Positions 1-8,240 of a stretch of 64,000 nt of DNA are shown here, one piece after another (position 1 is the first letter of the stretch; the number at the start of each line of letters is the position of its first letter). The notes beneath the pieces are model-generated. The model was not told the DNA's origin and made no database searches. It was given only the letters and a program-made list of their open reading frames with translations. The position numbers and the translations under genes were made by a program. Origin of the DNA: JAICWP01 sp035278025. Its GTDB lineage: Bacteria > Acidobacteriota > Terriglobia > Terriglobales > Acidobacteriaceae. The stretch spans positions 1 through 64,000 of the forward strand of contig DATEJK010000154.1 in the NCBI GenBank assembly GCA_035278025.1, written 5' to 3'.

Positions 1-143
1 TCCACGTTCAGATACGGGTCCATCTTCTGCATGTTGACTTTGAGCCCGCGGCTTTCCAGCAGGCAGCCGATGGAGGCAGCCGCCAGGCCTTTGCCCAGTG
101 AAGACACCACCCCGCCGGTCACGAAGATATACTTTGCCGACAT
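1..143 (-). CDS. pyrG: CTP synthase, N-terminal fragment (runs off the window)
   Basis: The reverse strand from an ATG at 143 encodes a start MSAKYIFVTGGVVSSLGKGL and continues past base 1, so only about 47 residues are visible. The motif GGVVSSLGKG followed by AAASIGCLLESRG and KMDPYLN is the ATP-binding N terminus of the CTP synthase synthetase domain, which aminates UTP to CTP in the cytosol. The fragment is too short for the open-frame list but the match to the family signature is clear. The start is the only in-frame ATG before the conserved motif. The glutaminase half lies outside the window. Confidence 0.95.
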   Translation of the reverse strand, partial: MSAKYIFVTGGVVSSLGKGLAAASIGCLLESRGLKVNMQKMDPYLNV

Positions 144-540
144 CGTCGCCTCGCTCTGAGTTGTAGTAGGGATTGCGTGCAGGCTGGGTGCACAATCAAT
201 TATGGCAGAATTCTCGGGCCGGAACTAGCCCCAAAAAAGGCCGCGGGAATAGGCGCTGAGTCCGGGCAGGTCGAATGTGATAACTCCTTGCCTCTGTGCA
301 CCTACCGGGCGGCAACAGCCACGGCGCGTATGGGCGATGGCTCAGGGCCCGCCGGGTGGGGCAGCACCGCGGCGCTCTGGGCGGGCCTCCGCATCAGCGA
401 GTCGCAAGCCCCGGTGTCCGGGTTCTACCCTACACGAAAGGCATTACTCTTGTGACTTGGGCAACTGCTTGATTCCTCTTACCATGGAGTTGAACTGCGT
501 AGGGCGAAGTGTGCCTGTCAGCTCAGGCAGCAGTGTATCT
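144..540. other. Intergenic region upstream of pyrG, no gene seen
   Basis: About 400 bases between the pyrG start (leftward) and the first rightward gene. Open frames here are short and start without a ribosome-binding site or recognisable protein. It must hold the pyrG promoter, but I cannot identify convincing -35/-10 boxes. The downstream gene might start further left (ATG at 484), which would shorten this gap. Confidence 0.4.
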
Positions 541-975
541 ATGTCTTATCTGGCCAGACTGCGAGTGAAGGCACAGGGCGTGAAGGGCACACCGCTGCTA
601 TACGTGTTTTGTGCCCTGCTGCTATTGGGCATGGCGTGGTGGTTCGTGCCGTCCCGCGTCCGTTCTGGGGCGAACGATGCCGGCAGGCAATCTTCGCTCT
701 TTCGCCGGGTCGGACAGCGTGGTCCCATTTCCCCCCCGGCGCCTAAGCTGCAGATCAGCGGCGTCCGGCAGACCGGGCAGGTGGTGGAAATCCAAGGCAC
801 AGCCGACTGCAACGCTGCCGTGATGATTAATGGCGAGAGTGCCCCGCTGATTTTTGATCACTGCGGATTCAAGCATTTCCTGCTTCTGCCTGACGGTCCT
901 TCCACTATCGCCGTCACCGCCCAGGGTCCCGCCGGCGGGGTGAACACTCAGTTACTCAAAGTGAATATCGAGTAA
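541..975 (+). CDS. Small membrane-anchored protein with a C-terminal Ig-like domain
   Basis: A 144-residue protein from the ATG at 541. A short basic N terminus is followed by a single hydrophobic segment (about residues 19-37, containing YVFCALLLLGMAWWFVP), then a low-complexity linker, then a roughly 75-residue segment, PKLQISGVRQTGQVVEIQGT to the end. That segment has the beta-rich pattern of glucodextranase-B-like or Ig-like domains (a GTADCNAAVMINGE turn and a closing VTAQGPAG). The probable topology is an N-in anchor with the domain outside. An in-frame ATG at 484 is an alternative start; neither has a good Shine-Dalgarno sequence. Function is unknown. It precedes the split transketolase by 163 bases and may be independent of it. 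Confidence 0.6.
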   Translation: MSYLARLRVKAQGVKGTPLLYVFCALLLLGMAWWFVPSRVRSGANDAGRQSSLFRRVGQRGPISPPAPKLQISGVRQTGQVVEIQGTADCNAAVMINGESAPLIFDHCGFKHFLLLPDGPSTIAVTAQGPAGGVNTQLLKVNIE

Positions 976-1138
976 GTTCGAAGGCCCTTTTTTACCGCCG
1001 AGACTGGCGGGGAAGACTGCCCAAAAATTCTAAAACCTGATCCAGGCATTGGCTGCTGATGCCTGCACTTGCTCATTCTTCGCCCAATCCTATAGAGTGC
1101 TGCGCACTCATTTGAGTGGCGAAGGAGACGAGGCGGCA

Positions 1139-1948
1139 ATGGCCCGGCAGGTAGTCCACGATTTGCGCCGCTTGGCGATGCGTGTGCGGCTGAACGCCAC
1201 CCGCATGGTCGCCATTCAGGGCTTCGGCTATCTGGGCCAGGCGTTGTCTTCCGCCGAGATCTTCGCGGTCCTGTTTGGCGGGGATTTGGTTCGCCCGGGC
1301 CGGGACCGGTTCGTGCTATCTCCCGGCCACTACGTGATCGGTTTGTACGCCACCGGGGCCGAACTCGGCCTCCTTGATCCTAAAGAACTCGAGTCCTACG
1401 GCATGGATGGCGCGCTGCTGGAGGCTATCGGCACAGAGCGCACTCCCCTGGTTGACCTGGTGTGCGGCTCGCTCGGGCAGGGGCTGTCCGGAGCCATCGG
1501 CTTCGCCCTGGCTGCCTATTTGGCGGGCGAAGACCGCATTACTTACTCCTTCCTCAGCGACGGTGAAATGCAGGAAGGGCAAACCTGGGAAGCGGCCATG
1601 TTTGCCGCCCACAACTGCCGCCGTATGGGGCGGTTGGTGGTGGTAGTGGATGCCAATAACTCCCAGGTGGACGGCCCGGTTTCGTCCGTGGTCTCGCTGG
1701 AGCCGCTGGCGGAAAAATGGCGCGCGTTTGGGTGGCGAGCCCTGGAGGTGGACGGCCATGATGTGGAGGCGCTGTCCACTGCCTTGGCCAGCCGCTCCGA
1801 AAATTCCGAACCCCTGGTAGTGATTGCGCGCACAGAAATCTTCGGGCGGATGCGGTCCATCCCCGCCAGCGCCGATGGGCATTTCATCAAACTTGACCCG
1901 GTTCTCGAGCAGGCCCTGATTGCCGAGTTGGAGGCCGCGCTTGCGTAA
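1139..1948 (+). CDS. Transketolase, N-terminal (TPP-binding) subunit
   Basis: Encodes 269 residues of the first half of a split transketolase, which with the next gene forms a thiamine-diphosphate enzyme moving two-carbon ketol units between sugars. The family core is visible: LSPGHYVIGLYA, CGSLGQGLSGAIGFALA, and the TPP/Mg motif beginning SDGEMQEGQTWEAAMFAAHN and closing with VDANNSQVDG. The usual GDG is SDG here. The start at 1139 is chosen because GGAGACGAGG lies just upstream; a longer frame beginning at 1049 lacks a binding site. It overlaps the second subunit by 8 bases, so the two are translationally coupled. Split transketolases often act on non-central substrates, so the pentose-phosphate role is not assured. 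Confidence 0.9.
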   Translation: MARQVVHDLRRLAMRVRLNATRMVAIQGFGYLGQALSSAEIFAVLFGGDLVRPGRDRFVLSPGHYVIGLYATGAELGLLDPKELESYGMDGALLEAIGTERTPLVDLVCGSLGQGLSGAIGFALAAYLAGEDRITYSFLSDGEMQEGQTWEAAMFAAHNCRRMGRLVVVVDANNSQVDGPVSSVVSLEPLAEKWRAFGWRALEVDGHDVEALSTALASRSENSEPLVVIARTEIFGRMRSIPASADGHFIKLDPVLEQALIAELEAALA

Positions 1949-2948
1949 GCCGCCCTACGAAATCACGCTCAAGCCCTATGGGCAGGCCCTGCTGGACTTG
2001 GCGCGGCAAAGGCGGGAAATCGTATGCCTGGGCGCTGACCTGACCCGCCAGACCGAGACCGACATCTTTCGCGACGCTTTACCTGAGCGTTTTATCAACG
2101 CCGGCATGGCCGAAGCCAACATGATTGGAATCGCCGGCGGGCTGGCGCGCGCCGGTCACGTGGTCTTCGTCAACACTTTCGGGGTGTTCTGCAGCCGCCG
2201 TTGCTTTGACCAGGTGGCCATGTCCATTGCTTATCCCGCCCTGAACGTCAAAATCGTCGGCTTCATGCCCGGCTTATCCAGCCCGGGAGGCCCCAGTCAC
2301 CAGGCGATTGAGGATGTTGCCCTGATGCGCGCCCTGCCCAACATGACGGTGGTGGAGCCTGCCGACGCGGTGGAGGTCCGGCAAGCGGTGGCCGCCATTG
2401 CTGGCCACCCCGGTCCCGTCTATATGCGGCTCAAGCGCGGCGAGACCCCCATCATCTTTGACGACGATCATCGCTTGGATCTGAATAAGGCTCAAGTGCT
2501 GAGCGGTGGAGAGAGCTGCGATATTTGCTTGCTTGCGGCCGGCATGATGATACCGGCGGCCTTGGCCGCCGTGTGTGCTCTCAAGAACAACGGGGTCAAA
2601 GCGACGCTACTTAATGTGCCGGTAATTAAGCCGCTTGATGCCGCCACCATTGTGGCCGCCACTCGTCATAGTCGGCTGGTGATAACGGCCGAGAACCACA
2701 CCGTCATGGGCGGACTGGGCTCGGCCGTAGCCGAGGCCCTGGCGCAAGCCGGACTTGGCGTGCCTTTACGCCGCATCGGCATTGCCGACGTTTTTGCCGA
2801 ATCGGGCAGCCGCGAGTACCTGTTCCAGCGCTACGGTCTGGGCACGCAGAACATTCTTGATGCGGCGTGGCACGGTTTGGGGCTCAAGGGGCCGGTTCCG
2901 ACGGCGCCCGTCTTGGAAAGCGTCCCTGGAGCCTATGCTCCGGTCTGA
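1941..2948 (+). CDS. Transketolase, C-terminal (pyrimidine-binding) subunit
   Basis: Encodes 335 residues matching the second half of transketolase/DXPS-type enzymes. The pyrimidine domain includes GMAEANMIGIAGGLARAG, with the glutamate that activates the thiamine aminopyrimidine, then NTFGVFCSRRCFDQV, SSPGGPSHQAIEDVALMR and VVEPADAVE. A C-terminal domain contains TAENHTVMGGLGSAVAEAL. I place the start at a TTG at 1941, six bases after a GGAGG, giving an 8-base overlap with the first subunit; an in-frame TTG at 1920 is possible. With the upstream subunit the total of about 604 residues is close to a single-chain transketolase. A crotonase follows 56 bases downstream on the same strand. Confidence 0.9.
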   Translation: MRKPPYEITLKPYGQALLDLARQRREIVCLGADLTRQTETDIFRDALPERFINAGMAEANMIGIAGGLARAGHVVFVNTFGVFCSRRCFDQVAMSIAYPALNVKIVGFMPGLSSPGGPSHQAIEDVALMRALPNMTVVEPADAVEVRQAVAAIAGHPGPVYMRLKRGETPIIFDDDHRLDLNKAQVLSGGESCDICLLAAGMMIPAALAAVCALKNNGVKATLLNVPVIKPLDAATIVAATRHSRLVITAENHTVMGGLGSAVAEALAQAGLGVPLRRIGIADVFAESGSREYLFQRYGLGTQNILDAAWHGLGLKGPVPTAPVLESVPGAYAPV

Positions 2949-3004
2949 ATTGGATTTCTTAAAGGGCAGAGGCAACAACAATGCCAGGCTGGAAAGGAAG
3001 CCAC

Positions 3005-3856
3005 ATGTCTTTTATCTCCACTCCCGAATTTGCAGAATACAAAGAGCGTTTCAAGGAGCACTACAAGCTGGAACGCCGAGAAGATGGCGTCATACTGGTG
3101 CAGGCGCATACCCGAGGAGGACCCATACAGTTGAGCGTTGAGAACCACCGCTCCCTGGGGCAACTGCTCAAGACCATCGGCGCCGACCCTAAGAATGAAA
3201 TCATGATCCTCACCGGATCGGGCCAGGAATTCATGATGGATTCCGACGGCGACGGCTTCAAACTGGAGCAGGAGGACCTTGCTTATTGGGCATATGAATA
3301 CGCCTACAAGGACGGCCGCATCAACGTGAGCGCGCTTATCAATGACCTGGAGATTCCCACCATAGGGGTTCTCAACGGCCCGGGATTTCACACTGAGATT
3401 TGCCTCATGTGCGACCTTACCCTCTGCAGCGAAGACGCCATCATCTACGACCTGCACTACGACATTGGCTCCGTGCCTGGCGACGGCATCCACTGCTGCT
3501 TTCAGGAACTGCTTGGGGTGAAGCGAGCGGCCTATGCGCTGCTGACCGGTGAGGCGATTGATGCTAAAAAGGCGCTTGAGTACGGAATGGTGAACGAAAT
3601 TGTGCCGCGGGACAAGCTCCTGCAGCGCGCGTGGCAATTGGCCGACCACATCATGACGCAGCCCCGCACCACCCGGCGGCTAACCACCCAGATCGTACGG
3701 CGTCCCTGGCGGCAGCGGATTACCAATGATCTGGACGGCGGTTTTGGCATCCAGATGTTTGGCCACCTCGCGAAGAAGAAAGCCGTACACAGCCGGAACC
3801 ACATCGGCGAAACGGTAGCTTACGTGCGCAAAGGGAAGAAGAACAACTTCGACTGA
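3005..3856 (+). CDS. Crotonase-fold enzyme resembling 6-oxocamphor hydrolase
   Basis: A 283-residue enoyl-CoA hydratase/isomerase-superfamily protein. It lacks the usual CoA-oriented pattern and instead resembles the beta-diketone hydrolase branch typified by 6-oxocamphor hydrolase, which breaks a C-C bond by a retro-Claisen reaction without CoA. His129 (GPGFHTEIC), His151 (YDLHYDIGS) and Asp160 (SVPGDGIH) fall at about the spacing of the two histidines and aspartate used by that enzyme, as I recall it. GEAIDAKKALEYGMVNEIVP is the shared C-terminal segment. The start at 3005 has a GAAAGGAAG ribosome-binding site; a longer frame from 2981 is less likely. It probably shares a transcript with the split transketolase. 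The substrate is unknown. Confidence 0.75.
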   Translation: MSFISTPEFAEYKERFKEHYKLERREDGVILVQAHTRGGPIQLSVENHRSLGQLLKTIGADPKNEIMILTGSGQEFMMDSDGDGFKLEQEDLAYWAYEYAYKDGRINVSALINDLEIPTIGVLNGPGFHTEICLMCDLTLCSEDAIIYDLHYDIGSVPGDGIHCCFQELLGVKRAAYALLTGEAIDAKKALEYGMVNEIVPRDKLLQRAWQLADHIMTQPRTTRRLTTQIVRRPWRQRITNDLDGGFGIQMFGHLAKKKAVHSRNHIGETVAYVRKGKKNNFD

Positions 3857-3861
3857 ATCCG

Positions 3862-3994
3862 TTTCACCACGGAGAACACAGAGAAAACTTTGGAAGGTTA
3901 AAAAAGCGAGAAAGAATCGCGGGCGAGGGAGCCCGCGCCACCAACCCTGGGGTGGAATGAGACGCAACAAGCTTTCCGCGTCTCGGCGGTGAAA
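3862..3994. repeat. Intergenic element with terminal inverted repeats
   Basis: The 14-base ends at 3862-3875 (TTTCACCACGGAGA) and 3981-3994 (TCTCGGCGGTGAAA) are inverted copies matching at 12 of 14 positions. Between them is a perfect 7-bp hairpin, CGCGGGC at 3918-3924 and GCCCGCG at 3931-3937. The core ACCGCCGAGAC of the right end also occurs at 994-1004. It lies between converging genes and has no coding content. This looks like a dispersed REP/MITE-like element; it may also help terminate transcription. Confidence 0.5.
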
Positions 3995-4075
3995 GCAGCT
4001 TTTGTGGGGACAAGCGCCCCCCCGCCTATCCGGGCGATCGCAGTTCGCCCCTCGCTCTCGGCGATGTAGCAGGGT

Positions 4076-5629
4076 TCAATTCCCGCCGGTCTTTGCCTTA
4101 TCCGAACTCGCGCCCATGTCTCCGAAGGGCCAGATGCCGAACGCCTTCAGTATCTGGTCTTCGTGTTTTTTGGTCAGCATGGCGGCGGTCTGCTGCGGGG
4201 ACCAGGGGCTGGCCAGCCGCTCCGGCCGGTCGGCAATCCAGAAGGCGGTGAGCGCCATCAAGGTGCTGTCGCGGGTAAGCAGGTCGGGTTTCACTTTATC
4301 GAAGGTGTCCACGGCCGAGTGGTGGGTGTACTTGTATTCGGGCGAGTCCTGGTCCATGTTGATGCCTGGCAGCCCCTGCAGGATGATCGGTCCGGCGTCG
4401 GTGCCGAACACGGTGCGGTCATCCACCTTGACATCGCCAAACGCCTTCACCGAATCGGCGAATTTCTTGACTGCGGCGATCAGGTCATCGCGGCCGCCCA
4501 GGTTCAGGCTGACCACCGGTCCCTGGCCGTTATCCAGAATCACCGCGCCCAGGTGGTTCTTCATCTCGTCCTTGTGCTTTTTGGTGTAGGCGAGCGAACC
4601 CAGCAGACCCTGCTCTTCGCCGGTGAAGAGCACAAAGCGCATGGTGCGGCGGGGCCGCTGCCCGGACTTGATGATGGCCTCGGCGGCGCCCAGGGTGGTG
4701 GCCACGCCCACGCCGTCATCGGTAGAGCCTTCCGCCAGGTCCCAGGAATCCAGATGGCCGCCAATTACCACTACCTGCTCGGGGTGCTCGGTGCCGGGAA
4801 TATCGCCCACCACGTTAGCGCTTTCCACCGGTCCGCTGACCCGGTTCTGCACATTGAGCCTCAGGCGCACGGTTTTGCCATGATCGAGGAAGCGCTCCAG
4901 TTGTTCCTGGTCCTCGGCGATCATGCTGACCACGGGGAGGTCATAGTAAGTATCGAAGCCCAGCGCTCCGGTATGGGTCAGGTGCATGCCGGCGGCGGTC
5001 GAACCACCCTGGCCGCCGATCACGCCCACCGCATGCGCGGCGTAGGCGGCCTTCAGGAAGGGACCAAATTTGCCGAACATCTTCATCATTTCGCTGCGGC
5101 TTGGCTTGTCACCCTTTTGCACGATCACCAGAATCTTTCCTGCCCATTTGCCGCTGTTGTCCTTCATTTCCTGGTCAAGCTGATACATATTGACCGGCAC
5201 CAACTGGCCTTCCACCCCGCCTTCAGGTGTGGACCCGACCCATCCCATGGAGTCCACAGTCAGCTTCCGCTGGATGGGTGCCGTGAGTTCGGCGCTGGCG
5301 GAGATGCGGGTCCAGCCATGGGACAGCTGCCATTTTTCCGCGTGCACGTTGCTCAGCCCGATGGCACGCATGCGTGCCTGCCCCCATTCGATAGCCTTGG
5401 CGGCCTGGGGCGAGCCGGTGAGGCGGCCGCCTATGTTGTCGCTCAGGTCCTCCAGTTCGTCGTAGGCATGGGTGTTCATCATGCCTTCACCGGCAATGGC
5501 GGTCAGAGCGGGCATGGTGCCGTCCTCGGCCGGCGAGGGGGGCGCGGGGGAAGTCCCGGAGGCGCCCAGCGCCAGACCGGGAACCAGGCAGAGGGCTAGA
5601 GCAACAGTCAGGGTAAAAAAAGTTTTCAT
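4076..5629 (-). CDS. Secreted M28-family metallopeptidase (carboxypeptidase Q-like)
   Basis: A 517-residue exported zinc peptidase. Residues 1-22 form a Sec signal peptide. The middle of the protein carries a protease-associated-type insertion. The M28 catalytic core follows with the expected metal ligands: GGHLDSWDLAEGSTDDGVG (His, Asp), FTGEEQGLLGS (Glu-Glu), FGTDAGPI (Asp) and HHSAVDTFDKV (His). Such enzymes remove amino acids from peptides at two-zinc sites, probably in the periplasm or outside. The ATG at 5629 is preceded by GGAGAC at good spacing. It is divergent from the next gene, sharing the region 5630-5781. The C-terminal 20 residues are low-complexity. Confidence 0.9.
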   Translation of the reverse strand: MKTFFTLTVALALCLVPGLALGASGTSPAPPSPAEDGTMPALTAIAGEGMMNTHAYDELEDLSDNIGGRLTGSPQAAKAIEWGQARMRAIGLSNVHAEKWQLSHGWTRISASAELTAPIQRKLTVDSMGWVGSTPEGGVEGQLVPVNMYQLDQEMKDNSGKWAGKILVIVQKGDKPSRSEMMKMFGKFGPFLKAAYAAHAVGVIGGQGGSTAAGMHLTHTGALGFDTYYDLPVVSMIAEDQEQLERFLDHGKTVRLRLNVQNRVSGPVESANVVGDIPGTEHPEQVVVIGGHLDSWDLAEGSTDDGVGVATTLGAAEAIIKSGQRPRRTMRFVLFTGEEQGLLGSLAYTKKHKDEMKNHLGAVILDNGQGPVVSLNLGGRDDLIAAVKKFADSVKAFGDVKVDDRTVFGTDAGPIILQGLPGINMDQDSPEYKYTHHSAVDTFDKVKPDLLTRDSTLMALTAFWIADRPERLASPWSPQQTAAMLTKKHEDQILKAFGIWPFGDMGASSDKAKTGGN

Positions 5630-5781
5630 GGCTTGTCTCCGACGTTTCCAGGGCTGAATGCTGACGGCTGAGTGCTTCTCTTCCGTGCGCCTATTGTACT
5701 CGACTCAATTTTCCTCGACTTCACACCCGACAGCCCGCATCTAATCACCACAGAATTGCTGGAAGCGAGATAATACTGGGT

Positions 5782-6822
5782 ATGCGGAGATGGCTTTCCA
5801 TCCTGGCGGCCGCCCTGCTTGCCGCGGCCCTGTTCCCGCCGGGGCAGGCGCAGGAATTGGCCAAGCGGCTCATCCTCAAAGACGGCTCCTACCAGGCGGT
5901 CACCAAATGGGAAATCAAAGGAGACCGGCTGCGCTACTACAGCGCCGAGCGCAATGAGTGGGAGGAGATGCCCAACTCCCTGGTGGACTGGAACGCTACC
6001 AATAAGTACAACCAGGCGCGGGAGGCCGGCGCGCCCCCGCCAGAAATTCAGCAGCAGGTGGACCAGGAGTTCAAAACCGACACCGCCGATGAGGCTCCCA
6101 CCCCGCAGGCGGCTCCGGGCCTGAACCTGCCCGATTTCGAAGGCGTCTTCGTGCTCGATTCCTACCAGGGCCAGCCGGAGCTGCTGGAACTACAACAGGA
6201 CGCGGGCGACCTGAACCGCAACATGAAGCACAACATCCTGACCTCCGCCATCAATCCCCTGGCCTCGGCCAAACAGTCCATTGAGCTGCCCGGCGAACAT
6301 GCCCCAGTGCAGGTACATCACGGAAGGCCGGCGCTCTTCATAAACATGGCGCCCGACCAGTCCGACGCCACCCTGCAGCAGAAAACCCAGGAAGCAGAGC
6401 AAGCGACGCAGGCGAAGGACGCGAACAAAGAGAAAAAAGGTCACGAAGCGGACAAGTTTACCGACGCCGGAGCCGCACAGCCGTATCGCCTGATTCGCCT
6501 GGAGCCCAAGAAAGGCAGGCGGGTGCTGGGTAATCTGAAAATCGCGGTTTATGGGAAGGTCAGCCAGGAGCAAAAGTTCGTTCCCTCGACCTTCGAGCGC
6601 CTCACCGGCAATTGGATCAAGCTGATTCCCGGCACGGACCTGCAGTCGGGCGAATACGCGGTGGTGGAAATGCTCAGCCCCAAGGAGATGAATCTGTACG
6701 TGTGGGATTTTGGCGTGAATCCCAAGGCGCCCGCCAACCCCCTGGCTTGGAAGCCCGCTCCCCCCGCCCCAAAGCCCGCCAACAGCCAGCCTCCGCCGCT
6801 GCAAACCCGGCCCAAAAACTAA
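5782..6822 (+). CDS. Exported protein of unknown function
   Basis: A 346-residue protein with a clear signal peptide (residues 1-24, cleaved after GQAQ). The first mature stretch, LILKDGSYQAVTKWEIKGDR, followed by YYSAERNEWEEMPNSLVDW, resembles short beta modules found in exported acidobacterial proteins that describe a keyed property and a value. A second region has a charged Lys/Glu/Gln-rich segment (about residues 195-225), then a domain with EYAVVEMLSPKEMNLYVWDF, and a Pro-rich tail. I do not recognise a family with a known function. It is transcribed away from the M28 peptidase. The ATG is followed directly by the signal peptide, which supports the start. Confidence 0.75.
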   Translation: MRRWLSILAAALLAAALFPPGQAQELAKRLILKDGSYQAVTKWEIKGDRLRYYSAERNEWEEMPNSLVDWNATNKYNQAREAGAPPPEIQQQVDQEFKTDTADEAPTPQAAPGLNLPDFEGVFVLDSYQGQPELLELQQDAGDLNRNMKHNILTSAINPLASAKQSIELPGEHAPVQVHHGRPALFINMAPDQSDATLQQKTQEAEQATQAKDANKEKKGHEADKFTDAGAAQPYRLIRLEPKKGRRVLGNLKIAVYGKVSQEQKFVPSTFERLTGNWIKLIPGTDLQSGEYAVVEMLSPKEMNLYVWDFGVNPKAPANPLAWKPAPPAPKPANSQPPPLQTRPKN

Positions 6823-7027
6823 TGCACCGGGGCGGGATGTCTTGGACCCGCTCTTCCCTGAGTCCAGATTGATTCAAATGCAGGCTCGATAGCTGCGACC
6901 TTACCCTGTCACTTCAATTCTTGTGCAGCCTTCTACTCTGGATTTCCTGTGAGGCAACAGGGCAAATGACTGGCCCAGTGGTATTCTCTCCCGGCACCTA
7001 GTCGAATTCGAAGACGGGAAAACTTTG

Positions 7028-8095
7028 ATGCGCCTCCACTTGCTCTTTTTGTGCTATATCGCCGCCCTTTGCTGCAATTCCTACGCGGACCAGGTTGTTC
7101 TCCACAACGGCGACCGGCTTAGCGGCACGATCGTCAAGTCCGACGAAAAGGAGCTGGTAATCAAGACGGACTATGCCGGCCAGGTGACGGTCAAGTGGGA
7201 AGCGGTCCAGGACTTGGCCTCCAGTGCGCCGTTGCACTTGGAGATGAAGAATGGCCGCAGGCTGGTGGGCGAGGTGGTGGCAAACAATGGCACCTGGCAA
7301 GTGCGGCAGCGGAATGGCGAAACGGTGCCGGTTGCCAAGGCCGAAGTCTCCCTGATTCGTAACCAGTCGGAGCAGGCGTCCTATGAGCAATCGCAAAATC
7401 CCGGCTTGCTGCAGAACTGGGAAGGCGGCGCCAATCTCGGCTTCGCCCTGACCCGAGGCAATAGCCAAAGCAAGAACCTGTCGCTCGGTTTCACCGCCGA
7501 CCGCAAGACCCTGCGCGACATGGTGGCCCTTTATGCCAACTCCGTCTATGCCACGAACGATCTGGCCGGCGCTGTTCCCAGTACGACGGCCAATGCCATC
7601 TTGGGAGGAGCAAGGTACGACCGCGACCTCGACCATCGCCTGTTTGCCTTTGGCAGCGCCGACTTCGCGACCGATGACCTGCAAAGCCTCGACCTGCGCT
7701 CCGTTCTGGGCGGCGGCCTTGGCCTGCACCTGATCAACACGCCGGCCACGACCTTGGATCTGCGTTCCGGCCTCAACTACACTCGCGAGACTTATACCGC
7801 GTTCACGCGCAATTTCCCCGCCGCCATCCTGGCCGAGGAGTTAACCCACAAGCTGGGAGCAAGCACCCTGCTTTCGCAAAAGTTGGGCTTTTTCCCCGAC
7901 CTGACCAGCCTGGGAGATTACCGAGGCACCTTCGATTTCGGAACGGTGACCAAGATCAGCAAGTGGTTGGGATGGCAGAATTCATTCAGCGACGTGTATG
8001 TAACCAATCCGCCGCTGGGGAAGAAGAAGAACGACCTGATTCTTACCACTGGTCTGAATATATCCTTCACTCGACCGTCGGAGTCGGGCAAATAG
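7028..8095 (+). CDS. DUF481-type outer-membrane beta-barrel protein
   Basis: Encodes 355 residues: signal peptide (1-18), an N-terminal beta module (DQVVLHNGDRLSGTIVKSDE, repeated in weaker form as MKNGRRLVGEVVANNG) and a C-terminal barrel with alternating strands, typical of the DUF481/YdiY family of salt-induced outer-membrane proteins. The barrel part starts near NWEGGANLGFALTRGNSQSK. The first codon of the longest frame is a TTG at 7025 immediately followed by ATG; I use the ATG at 7028. The protein ends abruptly with FTRPSESGK rather than a typical aromatic terminal strand residue, so insertion by the BAM signal may be atypical. The role is likely structural or transport-related; unproven. 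Confidence 0.8.
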   Translation: MRLHLLFLCYIAALCCNSYADQVVLHNGDRLSGTIVKSDEKELVIKTDYAGQVTVKWEAVQDLASSAPLHLEMKNGRRLVGEVVANNGTWQVRQRNGETVPVAKAEVSLIRNQSEQASYEQSQNPGLLQNWEGGANLGFALTRGNSQSKNLSLGFTADRKTLRDMVALYANSVYATNDLAGAVPSTTANAILGGARYDRDLDHRLFAFGSADFATDDLQSLDLRSVLGGGLGLHLINTPATTLDLRSGLNYTRETYTAFTRNFPAAILAEELTHKLGASTLLSQKLGFFPDLTSLGDYRGTFDFGTVTKISKWLGWQNSFSDVYVTNPPLGKKKNDLILTTGLNISFTRPSESGK

Positions 8096-8108
8096 CAGGC
8101 GCAGAGCT

Positions 8109-8135
8109 CTCACCTGAACTCTGTTCACGGGTGAG
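8109..8135 (+). terminator. Strong hairpin after the DUF481 gene
   Basis: CTCACCTGAAC (8109-8119) pairs with GTTCA-CG-GGTGAG (8123-8135) around a TCT loop with a two-base bulge, 13 bases after the stop codon. No T-run follows, so it may be a weak or Rho-assisted terminator between converging genes. Confidence 0.45.
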
Positions 8136-8240
8136 AACCAATCTTGAACTCTTACAGTGAAGGGCACGAGCCCTCGAGCCGGGATGCCTTGTGCCTCTGG
8201 ACGGCACGGCTGAAGCCGAGCCCTGGCCACTGGCATTGAT

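Noticed and set aside
4163..5599. Long rightward open frame opposite the M28 peptidase
   Set aside because: Antisense shadow of a well-supported secreted peptidase; no family match and biased codon pattern.
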